From Chryseobacterium hagamense (GTDB lineage Bacteria > Bacteroidota > Bacteroidia > Flavobacteriales > Weeksellaceae), in contig NZ_BJYJ01000009.1 in assembly GCF_007991455.1 (NCBI RefSeq), forward strand, positions 62,001-126,000: DNA of 64,000 nt, in the 5' to 3' direction. Below, piece by piece: positions 36,601-43,561 of the stretch; position 1 is the first letter of the stretch; each line of letters starts with the position of its first letter. Made by a program: the position numbers and the translations under genes. Below the pieces are notes generated by a model. The model was not told where the DNA came from. It saw nothing but the letters and a program-made list of their open reading frames with translations, and did not search any database.

Positions 36601-38368
36601 CTCCGCGTTTTCCGCCGTCCACATCATCTTCGGGATGAATAAATTCCTGCGGAATATCGAATTTCGGCAGCAAAACGTCACGTTTTAAAGTATAAGGACT
36701 GAATTTTGCAAAAAATTCCTCATAGGTATCAAAAGCATCCGGATAAGCAAGGAAAGCTTCTTTGATCTCATCTGAATTTTTGATGTAATACTCTTCCGTT
36801 GCCAGCCCTCTTCTCTTCCCGAAACCTTTTCCTACAGGCGTCGACAGCTTCTCACCATCCTTGATGCAGCTTACGATATCCTGAATGTTGGAATCGTCCT
36901 TGTTGGTATAGAACGTTTCATTCTGGGCTAATATTTTTACATTGTATTTATCGGCAAAATGCAGCAATACATCATTCAAATGTTCTTCCTCCGGCAGTTT
37001 ATGATTCTGGAGCTGAACATAGAAATCATCCCCGAAAGTATCTTTCCACCATCTGAAGAGCTCCTCCCCCTTCTGTTCACCGGTATTCAGGATCGCATCG
37101 GGAATATCCCCGTGGATTCCTGAAGTCAGGGCAATAATCCCTTCCTTATACTGGGCAATCAGATCCCGGCTTATCCTTGGCACGCCGAAATAGAATCCTT
37201 TCAGGAACCCGATACTGGAAAGCTTGGCTAAATTTTTATATCCGTTAAAATCCTTGGCCAGCAGGACCACCTGTGTCCTCCGGTCGGGATCATCTTTGGT
37301 AAACTGCTTCTGTTCATAACGCTCCGAAATATAGAATTCGCAGCCTACGACAGGAATCAGGGGTTGTGAAACCGGCTCCGGCTCATTGAATTCGGTTCCG
37401 TTTTCTTCCGCCTCCTGCTTTTTGGCCAAATATTCTTTATGTTTTTTAGCACGGTCGCCATTGGCCCCTTCTACCGCCGAAACGAATTTGAAGGCCCCCA
37501 TCATATTTCCAAGGTCCACCATACCGACGGCAGGGAAATTTTCTTCCGTTGCTTTTTTAATTAAATCATTGATGCTCGAAGTGGCAGTCAGCGTAGAAAA
37601 AACACTGTGGTTGTTGAAATTGAAATATTTTCCGAGATCAATCTCATCGATATTACCGAAATCCTTCTGTTTTTTCTTATTATTGAAATCCGCAACCTGC
37701 CTTCTGATCACAATATTGAAAGGCTTAACCGGATCCGGATGCAGTGTTTTGAAATACGCCAGCTGGTCTTCCGAAACCTTCAGTACTTCGGCAGGGATAA
37801 TCCCGATTCTCATCATTTCAAAGAAAACCTGCGCCGTGGCGTTTACGTCGGCTGCCGCGTTGTGGGCTTCGTCAAACTTGTGCCCGTACAGTTTTTCATA
37901 CAGTTCCTCCAGTTTCGGAGATTTGTACCTCCCCCCTCTTCCGCCGCCGAGCTTGCAGAAATCGGTTCCCAGGATCATGGTATCGGCCCTGGGTTTTTCC
38001 TGAAGGTTGTCCTTCATATTTTTCCTGTAAAATTCGGCCCCTACGATGTTGTAGTCAAACTCTACGTTGTGCCCGGAAACAACCCTCACCCTTTCCAGCA
38101 CTTTGGAAAATTCGTGCAGGATTTCTTCCAGGTCGCGCCCTTCTTCATTGGCGATTTTGGTGGTGATCCCGTGTATCCTTGCTGCGTTGAAAGGAATATC
38201 GTACCCTTCCGGTTTTATAATATAATCCTGATTTTCAATTAACGTTCCGTTATCATCATGCAGCTGCCACGCAATCTGGACCATTCTTGGCCAGTTGTCT
38301 GAGTCTGAAAGCGGAGCGTTGAAATTCTTTGGTAACCCTGTGGTTTCTGTGTCAAAAACTAAATACAT
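33689..38368 (-). CDS. dnaE: DNA polymerase III alpha subunit with fused N-terminal DEDDh exonuclease
   Basis: 1559-residue replicative polymerase. Residues 1-190 are a DnaQ-like exonuclease with the five DEDDh residues D6, E8 (FDTETTG), D105 (GHNVEFD), H169 and D174 (AHNAAADVNA). Residues about 245-500 are the PHP domain, but its metal-ligand motifs are replaced (STLTATSS instead of H-x-H-x-H-S, VDLGN instead of TDHGN, NETFY for NDxHY). The palm/fingers follow: GPGRGSAAGSAVAYC at about 654 and catalytic Asp in PDIDIDF (D698, D700) and LLKMDFLGLRT. HhH and OB-fold parts are at the C-terminus (YTVAGLITEYRVQDG, VTLEDYSGSYSF). It is about 400 residues longer than E. coli DnaE, mostly because of the exonuclease and an insertion near 301-335. 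It is monocistronic with its own terminator. Confidence 0.95.
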   Translation of the reverse strand: MYLVFDTETTGLPKNFNAPLSDSDNWPRMVQIAWQLHDDNGTLIENQDYIIKPEGYDIPFNAARIHGITTKIANEEGRDLEEILHEFSKVLERVRVVSGHNVEFDYNIVGAEFYRKNMKDNLQEKPRADTMILGTDFCKLGGGRGGRYKSPKLEELYEKLYGHKFDEAHNAAADVNATAQVFFEMMRIGIIPAEVLKVSEDQLAYFKTLHPDPVKPFNIVIRRQVADFNNKKKQKDFGNIDEIDLGKYFNFNNHSVFSTLTATSSINDLIKKATEENFPAVGMVDLGNMMGAFKFVSAVEGANGDRAKKHKEYLAKKQEAEENGTEFNEPEPVSQPLIPVVGCEFYISERYEQKQFTKDDPDRRTQVVLLAKDFNGYKNLAKLSSIGFLKGFYFGVPRISRDLIAQYKEGIIALTSGIHGDIPDAILNTGEQKGEELFRWWKDTFGDDFYVQLQNHKLPEEEHLNDVLLHFADKYNVKILAQNETFYTNKDDSNIQDIVSCIKDGEKLSTPVGKGFGKRRGLATEEYYIKNSDEIKEAFLAYPDAFDTYEEFFAKFSPYTLKRDVLLPKFDIPQEFIHPEDDVDGGKRGEMAYLTYLTYEGAKRRYEPTGGITDEIRERLDFELEVIANTGYPGYFLIVQDFCNEARKMGVWVGPGRGSAAGSAVAYCIGITNVDPIKYDLLFERFLNPERVSMPDIDIDFDDEGRDKIIKWVIDKYGQNQVAQIITYSVLGGKSAIKDAGRVLDLPIPDTNNIAKLIPSVPGMNIAKALAKYDKLRPEDQMLVDEMRYVLDSSSDPRHSVLASAKKMEGCIRNTGIHACGVIITPEDVSNLVPVTIAAKDADILVSQFDNSVAESAGLLKMDFLGLRTLTIIKDALKLVKERYGLDIDPDEIPLDDTKTYQLFKEGRTIGIFQYESPGMQKYMRELKPTVFADLIAMNALYRPGPIKYIPNFINRKHGIEEIVYDLPETEEYLKETYGITVYQEQVMLLSQKLANFTKGEADTLRKAMGKKQIDVLNKMYPKFIEGGRKNNLDEGRLEKIWNDWKAFAEYAFNKSHSTCYAFVAYQTAFLKANYPAEYMASVMSNNINNTESITMFMEDCKSMGVDVLGPDVNESQYKFSVNEKGQIRFGLGAIKGIGEGPSEAITRERKNGRFKNIYDFFERILPSQMNKRVAESLVLAGAFDELDSFHRGQYFDIDMAGKTNLERLIRYGQSFQESKNEMEFSLFADFADEVQIEQPKLAPCPEWPNMHKLNKEKETIGFYLSAHPLDEFKFQFRFMQGQLSKKAVLEKEEEVKLVTDEVPVLEQETPEDVADLVEIVSDEPLTGEEEIIEEVTKKAEPKGAFHFLNLDEVDAYKEQAFANKQEELFEEKKKDWKTIQKERENGGGGKEYTVAGLITEYRVQDGFRSGEKVAFVTLEDYSGSYSFRLGDRDYMKLKEKLEVQRFVIFKIKFAQVKDGRVFVNVNEVIELQEAFERFAKSISLVMDVMDFRPEDLQFFRNVLEKNQGNQKLKFYIKNVEEDAAAEHLEVQSMKHSVNLSGELIKEIQLLNKYEFYLN

Positions 38369-38652
38369 GTACTATTTCAGCTTTTATTTAAAAAGAGAAT
38401 GTAAAGTTACTTCATTTTTTTGATGTTACCGTTAAAACAGGGGTGTTTTTAATTGATATAATGACACTTGTCCCAGAATGAAATGACAAATCCCCGATGT
38501 TGTTTAAACCTGCAAACCATTCTTTTTTAGACATTACTTTCATCAGACTTTTGTACCGGGTTATTTAAAGAATTTCGTTCTCTGACAAGCCGTTCCGGAT
38601 ACTGACTGACATCCGCGTATCGCTGATATCAGAAAGACAGATCCGGCCTATA
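38369..38652. other. Intergenic stretch upstream of dnaE
   Basis: Minus-strand TAACTTTA near 38402-38411 is a weak -7 candidate for dnaE. Otherwise I see no feature before the tandem repeat. Confidence 0.4.
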
Positions 38653-38740
38653 CGGACACGTGGTATGCCTGAGGACGGACGCGTGGGGTATCTATGGACG
38701 GGCACGTGGCATAGCCTCAGATGGACGGGTGGCTATGCCC
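38653..38740. repeat. Degenerate GC-rich tandem repeat
   Basis: Three to four imperfect units of 23-27 bp, each opening CGGACACGTGG, CGGACGCGTGG, CGGGCACGTGG or CGGGTGG and closing with GAGGA, TATGGA or GATGGA. The last units contain the dyad GGCATAG/CTATGCC. Much more GC-rich than its surroundings. Confidence 0.65.
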
Positions 38741-38875
38741 GTTCATTCATACGGGAAAAACGGAAGACGGATGAAGCTGCAGGAAAATAAAACCGTCCGG
38801 AACACGGACTTAAAAACCAATTAAATCAAAGATTTTAAATCTTTTACCGCATTAAAAACCGGAAAACACTAACGG

Positions 38876-38907
38876 TTGTTAGTGTTTTAATTTTTTGTTT
38901 ATCTTTG
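38876..38907 (+). promoter_or_regulatory. Promoter of the E1 alpha/beta fusion gene
   Basis: TTG (38876-38878), 21-bp spacer, TATCTTTG (38900-38907). The ATG at 38914 is only 6 bp past the -7 box, so the transcript would begin at or next to the start codon. Confidence 0.65.
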
Positions 38908-38913
38908 CCTTCT

Positions 38914-40986
38914 ATGGAAAATACACTTCACGAAAAAGTTTCTCAGGATATTCTGCTAAAGGCCTATAACCATATGATGCTTGCCAAAGCGATGGCGGAC
39001 ATTTATGAAGAGAACAGAAATGTTACCAAATATGTACACAGTACTTCAAGAGGACATGAAGCCATTCAGCTGGCCACCGCATATCAATTGAAAAAAGAAG
39101 ACTGGGTGTCCCCCTATTACCGGGACGAAAGCATTCTTCTGGGAATCGGTTTCGAACCTTACCAACTGATGCTGCAGTTATTGGCCAAAGCTGATGATCC
39201 TTTTTCGGGAGGAAGATCGTATTATTCCCATCCTTCAAGCCGGGATGAAGACAAACCGAAAATCATTCATCAGAGTTCGGCAACAGGAATGCAGACGATC
39301 CCTACAGCAGGTGTCGCCCAGGGAATCAAGTACATTCAGGATTTCAATCTGCAGCAGTTTGAAAACAATCCCGTAGTCATCTGCAGCCTGGGAGACAATT
39401 CCGTAACGGAAGGCGAAGTGAGTGAAGCACTTCAGTTTTCCGCCCTTCACCAGCTTCCTATCATTTTCCTGGTACAGGATAATGAATGGGGAATTTCCGT
39501 AACCAAAGATGAGGCAAGAACCTGTGACGCTTACGAATTTGTAGCCGGCTTTACCGGACTGAGCAGAATGAGGGTGGACGGAACCGATTTTATTGAAAGT
39601 TTCGAGGTGATGAAGAAAGCGGTAGATTTTGTAAGGAATGAAAGAAAACCATTGGTGGTATGTGCAAAAACCGTTCTGATCGGACACCATACGTCCGGGG
39701 TAAGACGCGAGTTCTACCGGGATGAAGAAGACCTGACCAAGCATCGGTCCAAAGATCCGGGAGAAATCCTCAGAAACCACCTGATTGAATCGGGCGTGGA
39801 TGAGGATCTCCTGAAGCAGATTACGAAAAAAGCCCGCCTGGAAGCGGAAGAAGCTTTCGAGAGAGCTCAGAAGGCAGAAGACCCGAAGCCGGAAACCGTT
39901 ATGCAGCATGTTTTCGCACCCACGCCGATAACCGAAGAAAGCGGGACCCGCGAACCCCAGGGCGGAGAAAAAATCGTAATGGTGGATGCTGCCATCCATG
40001 CCATCCAGGAGCTGATGTGGAAACATCCGGAAGCCTTACTGTACGGGCAGGACGTCGGAGAACGAATCGGCGGGGTTTTCCGGGAAACGGTAACTTTAGG
40101 CAGGAAATTCGGCAGTAAGAGGGTTTTCAATACCGCCATCCAGGAAGCCTATATCATCGGCTCCACCACAGGAATGAGCGCTGTCGGCCTGAAACCGATT
40201 GTAGAAGTGCAGTTTGCCGATTACATCTATCCGGGCCTCAACCAGCTGATTACCGAAATTTCAAAGTCAAGTTATTTAAGCCAGGGAAAATTCCCTGTCA
40301 GCAATATCATCCGTGTGCCGATCGGGGCCTACGGCGGAGGCGGACCCTACCACAGCGGAAGCGTGGAAAGCATCTTAGCCAACATCAAAGGAATTAAAAT
40401 TGCTTATCCAAGCAACGCCGCAGACTTCAAAGGCTTGCTGAAAGCCGCCTATTACGATCCGAACCCGGTCATCATGCTGGAACACAAAGGCCTGTACTGG
40501 AGCAAAGTTCCCGGAACTGAAGATGCCAAAACCATCGAACCGGCAGAAGACTATATTTTGCCTTTCGGAAAAGGAAAAGTTATCGTCGAAGCCGACAGGG
40601 AGGAAACTGAAAAAGGAAGAACTTTAGTGATTGTTACGTATGGAATGGGGGTCTACTGGGCTAAAGAAGCGGTGAAAAAATTCAATGGCAGAGTTGAGGT
40701 AATCGATCTCAGAACCTTGATTCCTCTGGATGAAGAACTGGTTTTTGAAAAAGTGAAGGCCCACGGGAAATGCATTGTACTCACGGAAGAGCAACTGAAC
40801 AATTCTTTCGCAGAAGCTTTCGCCCACCGGATTTCCAAGAACTGCTTCCGCTACCTTGATGCTCCGGTAGAAACCATGGGGTCGCTGGATGTTCCGGCAG
40901 TGCCGATCAATCTCGTTCTGGAAAAGGAAATGCTGCCGAATGCAGAAAAGCTGAGCGCAAAAATTGAAGAAATGCTGAACTCTTAA
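38914..40986 (+). CDS. Fused branched-chain/2-oxoacid dehydrogenase E1 alpha-beta
   Basis: 690 residues from the ATG at 38914; a TTG three codons earlier lies inside the -7 promoter box and is unlikely. The N-terminal half (about 1-335) is the E1 alpha subunit with the thiamine-pyrophosphate motif GDNSVTEGEVSEALQFSALH ... VQDNEWGIS. The C-terminal half (about 350-690) is E1 beta (GQDVGERIGGVFRETVTLG, AIQEAYIIGSTTGMSAVGLKPIVEVQFADYIYPG, IRVPIGAYGGGGPYHSGSVES, LEHKGLYW). It decarboxylates 2-oxoacids, most likely branched-chain ones, and passes the acyl group to a lipoyl E2, which is not in the window. The fusion of two normally separate subunits is a known Bacteroidetes arrangement. A strong terminator follows. 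Confidence 0.9.
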   Translation: MENTLHEKVSQDILLKAYNHMMLAKAMADIYEENRNVTKYVHSTSRGHEAIQLATAYQLKKEDWVSPYYRDESILLGIGFEPYQLMLQLLAKADDPFSGGRSYYSHPSSRDEDKPKIIHQSSATGMQTIPTAGVAQGIKYIQDFNLQQFENNPVVICSLGDNSVTEGEVSEALQFSALHQLPIIFLVQDNEWGISVTKDEARTCDAYEFVAGFTGLSRMRVDGTDFIESFEVMKKAVDFVRNERKPLVVCAKTVLIGHHTSGVRREFYRDEEDLTKHRSKDPGEILRNHLIESGVDEDLLKQITKKARLEAEEAFERAQKAEDPKPETVMQHVFAPTPITEESGTREPQGGEKIVMVDAAIHAIQELMWKHPEALLYGQDVGERIGGVFRETVTLGRKFGSKRVFNTAIQEAYIIGSTTGMSAVGLKPIVEVQFADYIYPGLNQLITEISKSSYLSQGKFPVSNIIRVPIGAYGGGGPYHSGSVESILANIKGIKIAYPSNAADFKGLLKAAYYDPNPVIMLEHKGLYWSKVPGTEDAKTIEPAEDYILPFGKGKVIVEADREETEKGRTLVIVTYGMGVYWAKEAVKKFNGRVEVIDLRTLIPLDEELVFEKVKAHGKCIVLTEEQLNNSFAEAFAHRISKNCFRYLDAPVETMGSLDVPAVPINLVLEKEMLPNAEKLSAKIEEMLNS

Positions 40987-41002
40987 TTCAGATGAAATAA
41001 TC

Positions 41003-41028
41003 AACCTCCGGATACCGGAGGTTTTTTT
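41003..41028 (+). terminator. Terminator of the E1 fusion gene
   Basis: AACCTCCGG-ATA-CCGGAGGTT followed by six more T. Confidence 0.9.
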
Positions 41029-41055
41029 ATGGCCTTTTTTAATTCTGTATTTAAA

Positions 41056-41427
41056 TAACGTGAATTTTAGGTATAAACCGTAAATAAAGGCTGGAAGAGG
41101 GAGCCGGATGCCGGAAGTTTCTCTTATCAGTCATAGGATCAAAGATCCTGATCATCAAACTAAATAAATTATCGCTTTACCAGAGGGGTTATTATTCAAT
41201 CCTGAATAACCGGCCTTTTTTTTCAATCACGGACAGATTTCTGTTGTTTTAAAGTCCTGAAAGGACGGCTTAGTACAGGATAGGATAAAACCCTATCAGA
41301 AGCATAAACCGTGTATTTGTTCCGGCAAAATGAGTATTATTTAAAATCCTGACTGCATCAGTCTCATTTTTATTTTTGAATTAAATAATCGGCTGAATAT
41401 AATGTTGATACGGTCGAATTCACGTTA
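41056..41427. repeat. MITE-like dispersed element, copy A (intact terminal repeats)
   Basis: 372 bp bounded by a perfect 11-bp inverted repeat, TAACGTGAATT at 41056-41066 and AATTCACGTTA at 41417-41427. Nearly the same as 16976-17350. Contains several small dyads: AGGATC-AAA-GATCCT, TTATTCA-ATC-CTGAATAA-like, GTCCT-GAA-AGGAC at 41254-41266, and GATAGGA/CCCTATC at 41279-41297 with one mismatch. No open frame of useful length, so if mobile it would be non-autonomous. Confidence 0.85.
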
Positions 41428-41655
41428 AATAATAAAAGGTAGATCTATTGAATTCATTTTAATCACTGATTCCATGAATCATAGGTAAGAGGATTTTTCC
41501 AAACCGGTTCCCCAAAAATATCATTTGGCCATCAGGTTTCCGGGATACGATGTGAACAGGGAAAGCTTCCGGCATCAGGCTGCCCTCCTCCGGCCTTTTA
41601 ACATGGTATCTATTTTGCTTCCTGTTTCGCTGACTTCAATTAGTTTACACCCCTC
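41428..41655. other. Intergenic stretch before the bestrophin gene
   Basis: No gene seen. A weak TAGTTTAC box at about 41640 may be the -7 element of the bestrophin gene. Confidence 0.4.
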
Positions 41656-42687
41656 ATGATTACAACAAAATACGTCAATTACAAACAGATTCTTAATTTA
41701 TCGGGATTTCATATGATTATGATTTCCATTTGGTGTACATTAATTGCCATACTTTTTCATTTTTTCCATTGGGACTGGATGATTATTCCATGGGTCCCGG
41801 TAGCACTGATCGGTACGGCAGAAGCTTTCCTGGTGGGCTTTAAAAATAATCAGGCCTACGACCGCTTGTGGGAAGCCAGAAAAATCTGGGGCGGCATCGT
41901 GAATTCCAGCCGGATGCTCGGATCAATGGTCTACGCATTTCAAACCAACAGCGAAGAGGCGGAAACATCTGACCTGGAAGACCGCCGGAAGAAAATTGTC
42001 TGCCGACATATCGCCTGGCTGTACCAATTGCGCGAACAGCTTCTGATTCCCACCGAATGGGAACATATCAAGGTAGAGGAAGCGCAGTTTAAAAGCATCG
42101 ACCACAAACGGAACCGGCTAATCAGGGCAGGCTTCCCGGATTATGGCAGAACCCCTATTTTCCTTAACAAATATTTATCCGAAGAAGAGCTCAATGTACA
42201 GCCTCAATACAAGAATTTTGCGACGTATCTGGTGGCGCAGCAAGCGAAAGATGTAAACGAACTGAAAAACAGGAAGGTGATTTCAGATTTCAACCAAAAG
42301 CAGCTGCAGGATTGCCTTAATGAATTTTACACCCTGCAGGGGCAGGCCGAGAGAATTAAAAAATTCCCATTACCCAGACAGTTTGCCAGTACGGCTTTTG
42401 TTTTCAATATCATCTTTATCATGCTTCTTCCTTTAGGCCTGGTGAGTGAATTTGCCAAATTGGGAGACTGGGGAATCTGGGTTTCCATCCCGTTCTGTAT
42501 CATCATCGGATGGATCTATATTATCATGGAACTTGTGGGTGATTATTCCGAAAATCCTTTCGAAGGGCTGATGTTTGACATTCCGATGCTTTCCATCTGC
42601 CGGACCATTGAAATTGACCTCCTCCAGATGACCGGAGAAACCGACCTGCCAGATCCGATCCCTTCTAAAAACGGGGTGTTGATCTAG
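41656..42687 (+). CDS. Bestrophin family protein
   Basis: 343-residue inner-membrane protein of the bestrophin (UPF0187) family, whose characterised members are pentameric ion channels (chloride in animals, cation-selective in a bacterial homologue). The N-terminal membrane segments (about 15-65) lead to the family core FLVGFKNNQAYDRLWEARKIWGGIVNSSRMLGSMV at about 54-90, with the neck-region aromatic and small residues. Two more membrane segments (about 235-300: STAFVFNIIFIMLLPLGLV, WVSIPFCIIIGWIYIIMELVG) precede the conserved YSENPFEGLMFDIPMLSICRTIEIDL. Length agrees with the family. Stands alone between two repeat copies. Confidence 0.9.
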   Translation: MITTKYVNYKQILNLSGFHMIMISIWCTLIAILFHFFHWDWMIIPWVPVALIGTAEAFLVGFKNNQAYDRLWEARKIWGGIVNSSRMLGSMVYAFQTNSEEAETSDLEDRRKKIVCRHIAWLYQLREQLLIPTEWEHIKVEEAQFKSIDHKRNRLIRAGFPDYGRTPIFLNKYLSEEELNVQPQYKNFATYLVAQQAKDVNELKNRKVISDFNQKQLQDCLNEFYTLQGQAERIKKFPLPRQFASTAFVFNIIFIMLLPLGLVSEFAKLGDWGIWVSIPFCIIIGWIYIIMELVGDYSENPFEGLMFDIPMLSICRTIEIDLLQMTGETDLPDPIPSKNGVLI

Positions 42688-42696
42688 AAATTTAAA

Positions 42697-42815
42697 ATTG
42701 ACATGAATCCGAAGAATAATTCGGATCAACAGGTTGGAAGAGGGAAGCTGGATGCCGGAAGTTTCTCATTCTGAGGATGCCATCAGAGATCTTGATGATC
42801 AATTAGAACTTTTGT
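42697..42815. repeat. MITE-like dispersed element, relic copy E
   Basis: Opens TGACATGAATCCGAAGAA, related to TAACGTGAACCCGAAGAA of copies C and D, then GGTTGGAAGAGGGAAGCTGG and GATGCCGGAAGTTTCTCATT. Similarity fades after about 110 bp. No right end found. Confidence 0.55.
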
Positions 42816-42947
42816 TATTCAAGTAATCTGATGTATTCTAAAATATTTCCAGGCTATCCGGGCTTTTAATGTGACTTATGGGTTGAAAATAAACGTAATC
42901 ATCTGTTAAAATCCATGCAATCTGTGGGAAATGTAATCTGCAGGATA

Positions 42948-43406
42948 CTATAGCACAATGGCGGTAGTGTTCTTTACTTCCGAGATCATAAACGAACTGT
43001 GGGTACTGGCAATATGCTGCAGCGTCGTAAGTTTTGAAAGCATAAAATTCCGGTAATCTTCCATATCCCTTACACCGATTTTTAAAATATAATCATAGTC
43101 GCCGCTTACGTGGAAACATTCGGTGACTTCCTCCAGATTCATGACTTCCTTTTCAAACTGAAGCACGTATTCCTTTTTGTGTTGTGCCAGCTTGATATGA
43201 CACAGTACAATAAAATTCCGGTTGATTTTCTGACGGTCCAGCAATGCTACGTATTTGGAAATCACCCCTGTATTTTCCATTTTCCGGATGCGTTCATAGA
43301 CTGCCGTAATTGATAATCCCAGCTTGTAAGAAAGTTCTTTGGTGGTCTGCTTGGCATCTTGCTGAAGAAAAAACAGCAGTTTCTTATCGGTTTCGTCAAA
43401 ATGCAT
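42948..43406 (-). CDS. Lrp/AsnC family transcriptional regulator
   Basis: 152-residue regulator: winged HTH at residues about 5-60 (DETDKKLLFFLQQDAKQTTK, LSYKLGLSITAVYERIRKMENTGVISKYVALLD) followed by the ligand-binding and oligomerising RAM/AsnC domain (VLCHIKLAQHKKEYVLQFEKEV, VTECFHVSGDYDYILKIGVRDMEDYRNFML). Members sense amino acids and act as octamers. The gene is divergent from a Cys/Met PLP enzyme at 43562, which is its likely target, as in many bacteria where an Lrp protein controls an adjacent amino-acid catabolic gene. A minus-strand TACATTTG box at 43438-43445 lies inside a large inverted repeat, suggesting autoregulation. Confidence 0.92.
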   Translation of the reverse strand: MHFDETDKKLLFFLQQDAKQTTKELSYKLGLSITAVYERIRKMENTGVISKYVALLDRQKINRNFIVLCHIKLAQHKKEYVLQFEKEVMNLEEVTECFHVSGDYDYILKIGVRDMEDYRNFMLSKLTTLQHIASTHSSFMISEVKNTTAIVL

Positions 43407-43421
43407 AGATAAATTTTTGTT

Positions 43422-43455
43422 AAAAGTTTATTTTATTCAAATGTAATAAACTTTT
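43422..43455. promoter_or_regulatory. Inverted repeat enclosing the lrp -7 box (probable Lrp operator)
   Basis: AAAAGTTTATT (43422-43432) and AATAAACTTTT (43445-43455) are perfect 11-bp inverted arms with a 12-bp spacer. The spacer and the first arm base contain CAAATGTA, the complement of the lrp -7 element TACATTTG (43438-43445). Binding here would block lrp transcription. Confidence 0.65.
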
Positions 43456-43561
43456 TTTCTATGTATTTAAACATTGTTAGATTTATATTCCATTATTTTA
43501 AAATTATATTGTAATTCGTAAGAAGGTTGATCATATTTACACCATAAAAAAACAGGACGAT

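Noticed and set aside
38905..38913. TTG start for the E1 fusion
   Set aside because: Lies inside the TATCTTTG promoter box; the ATG at 38914 is preferred.
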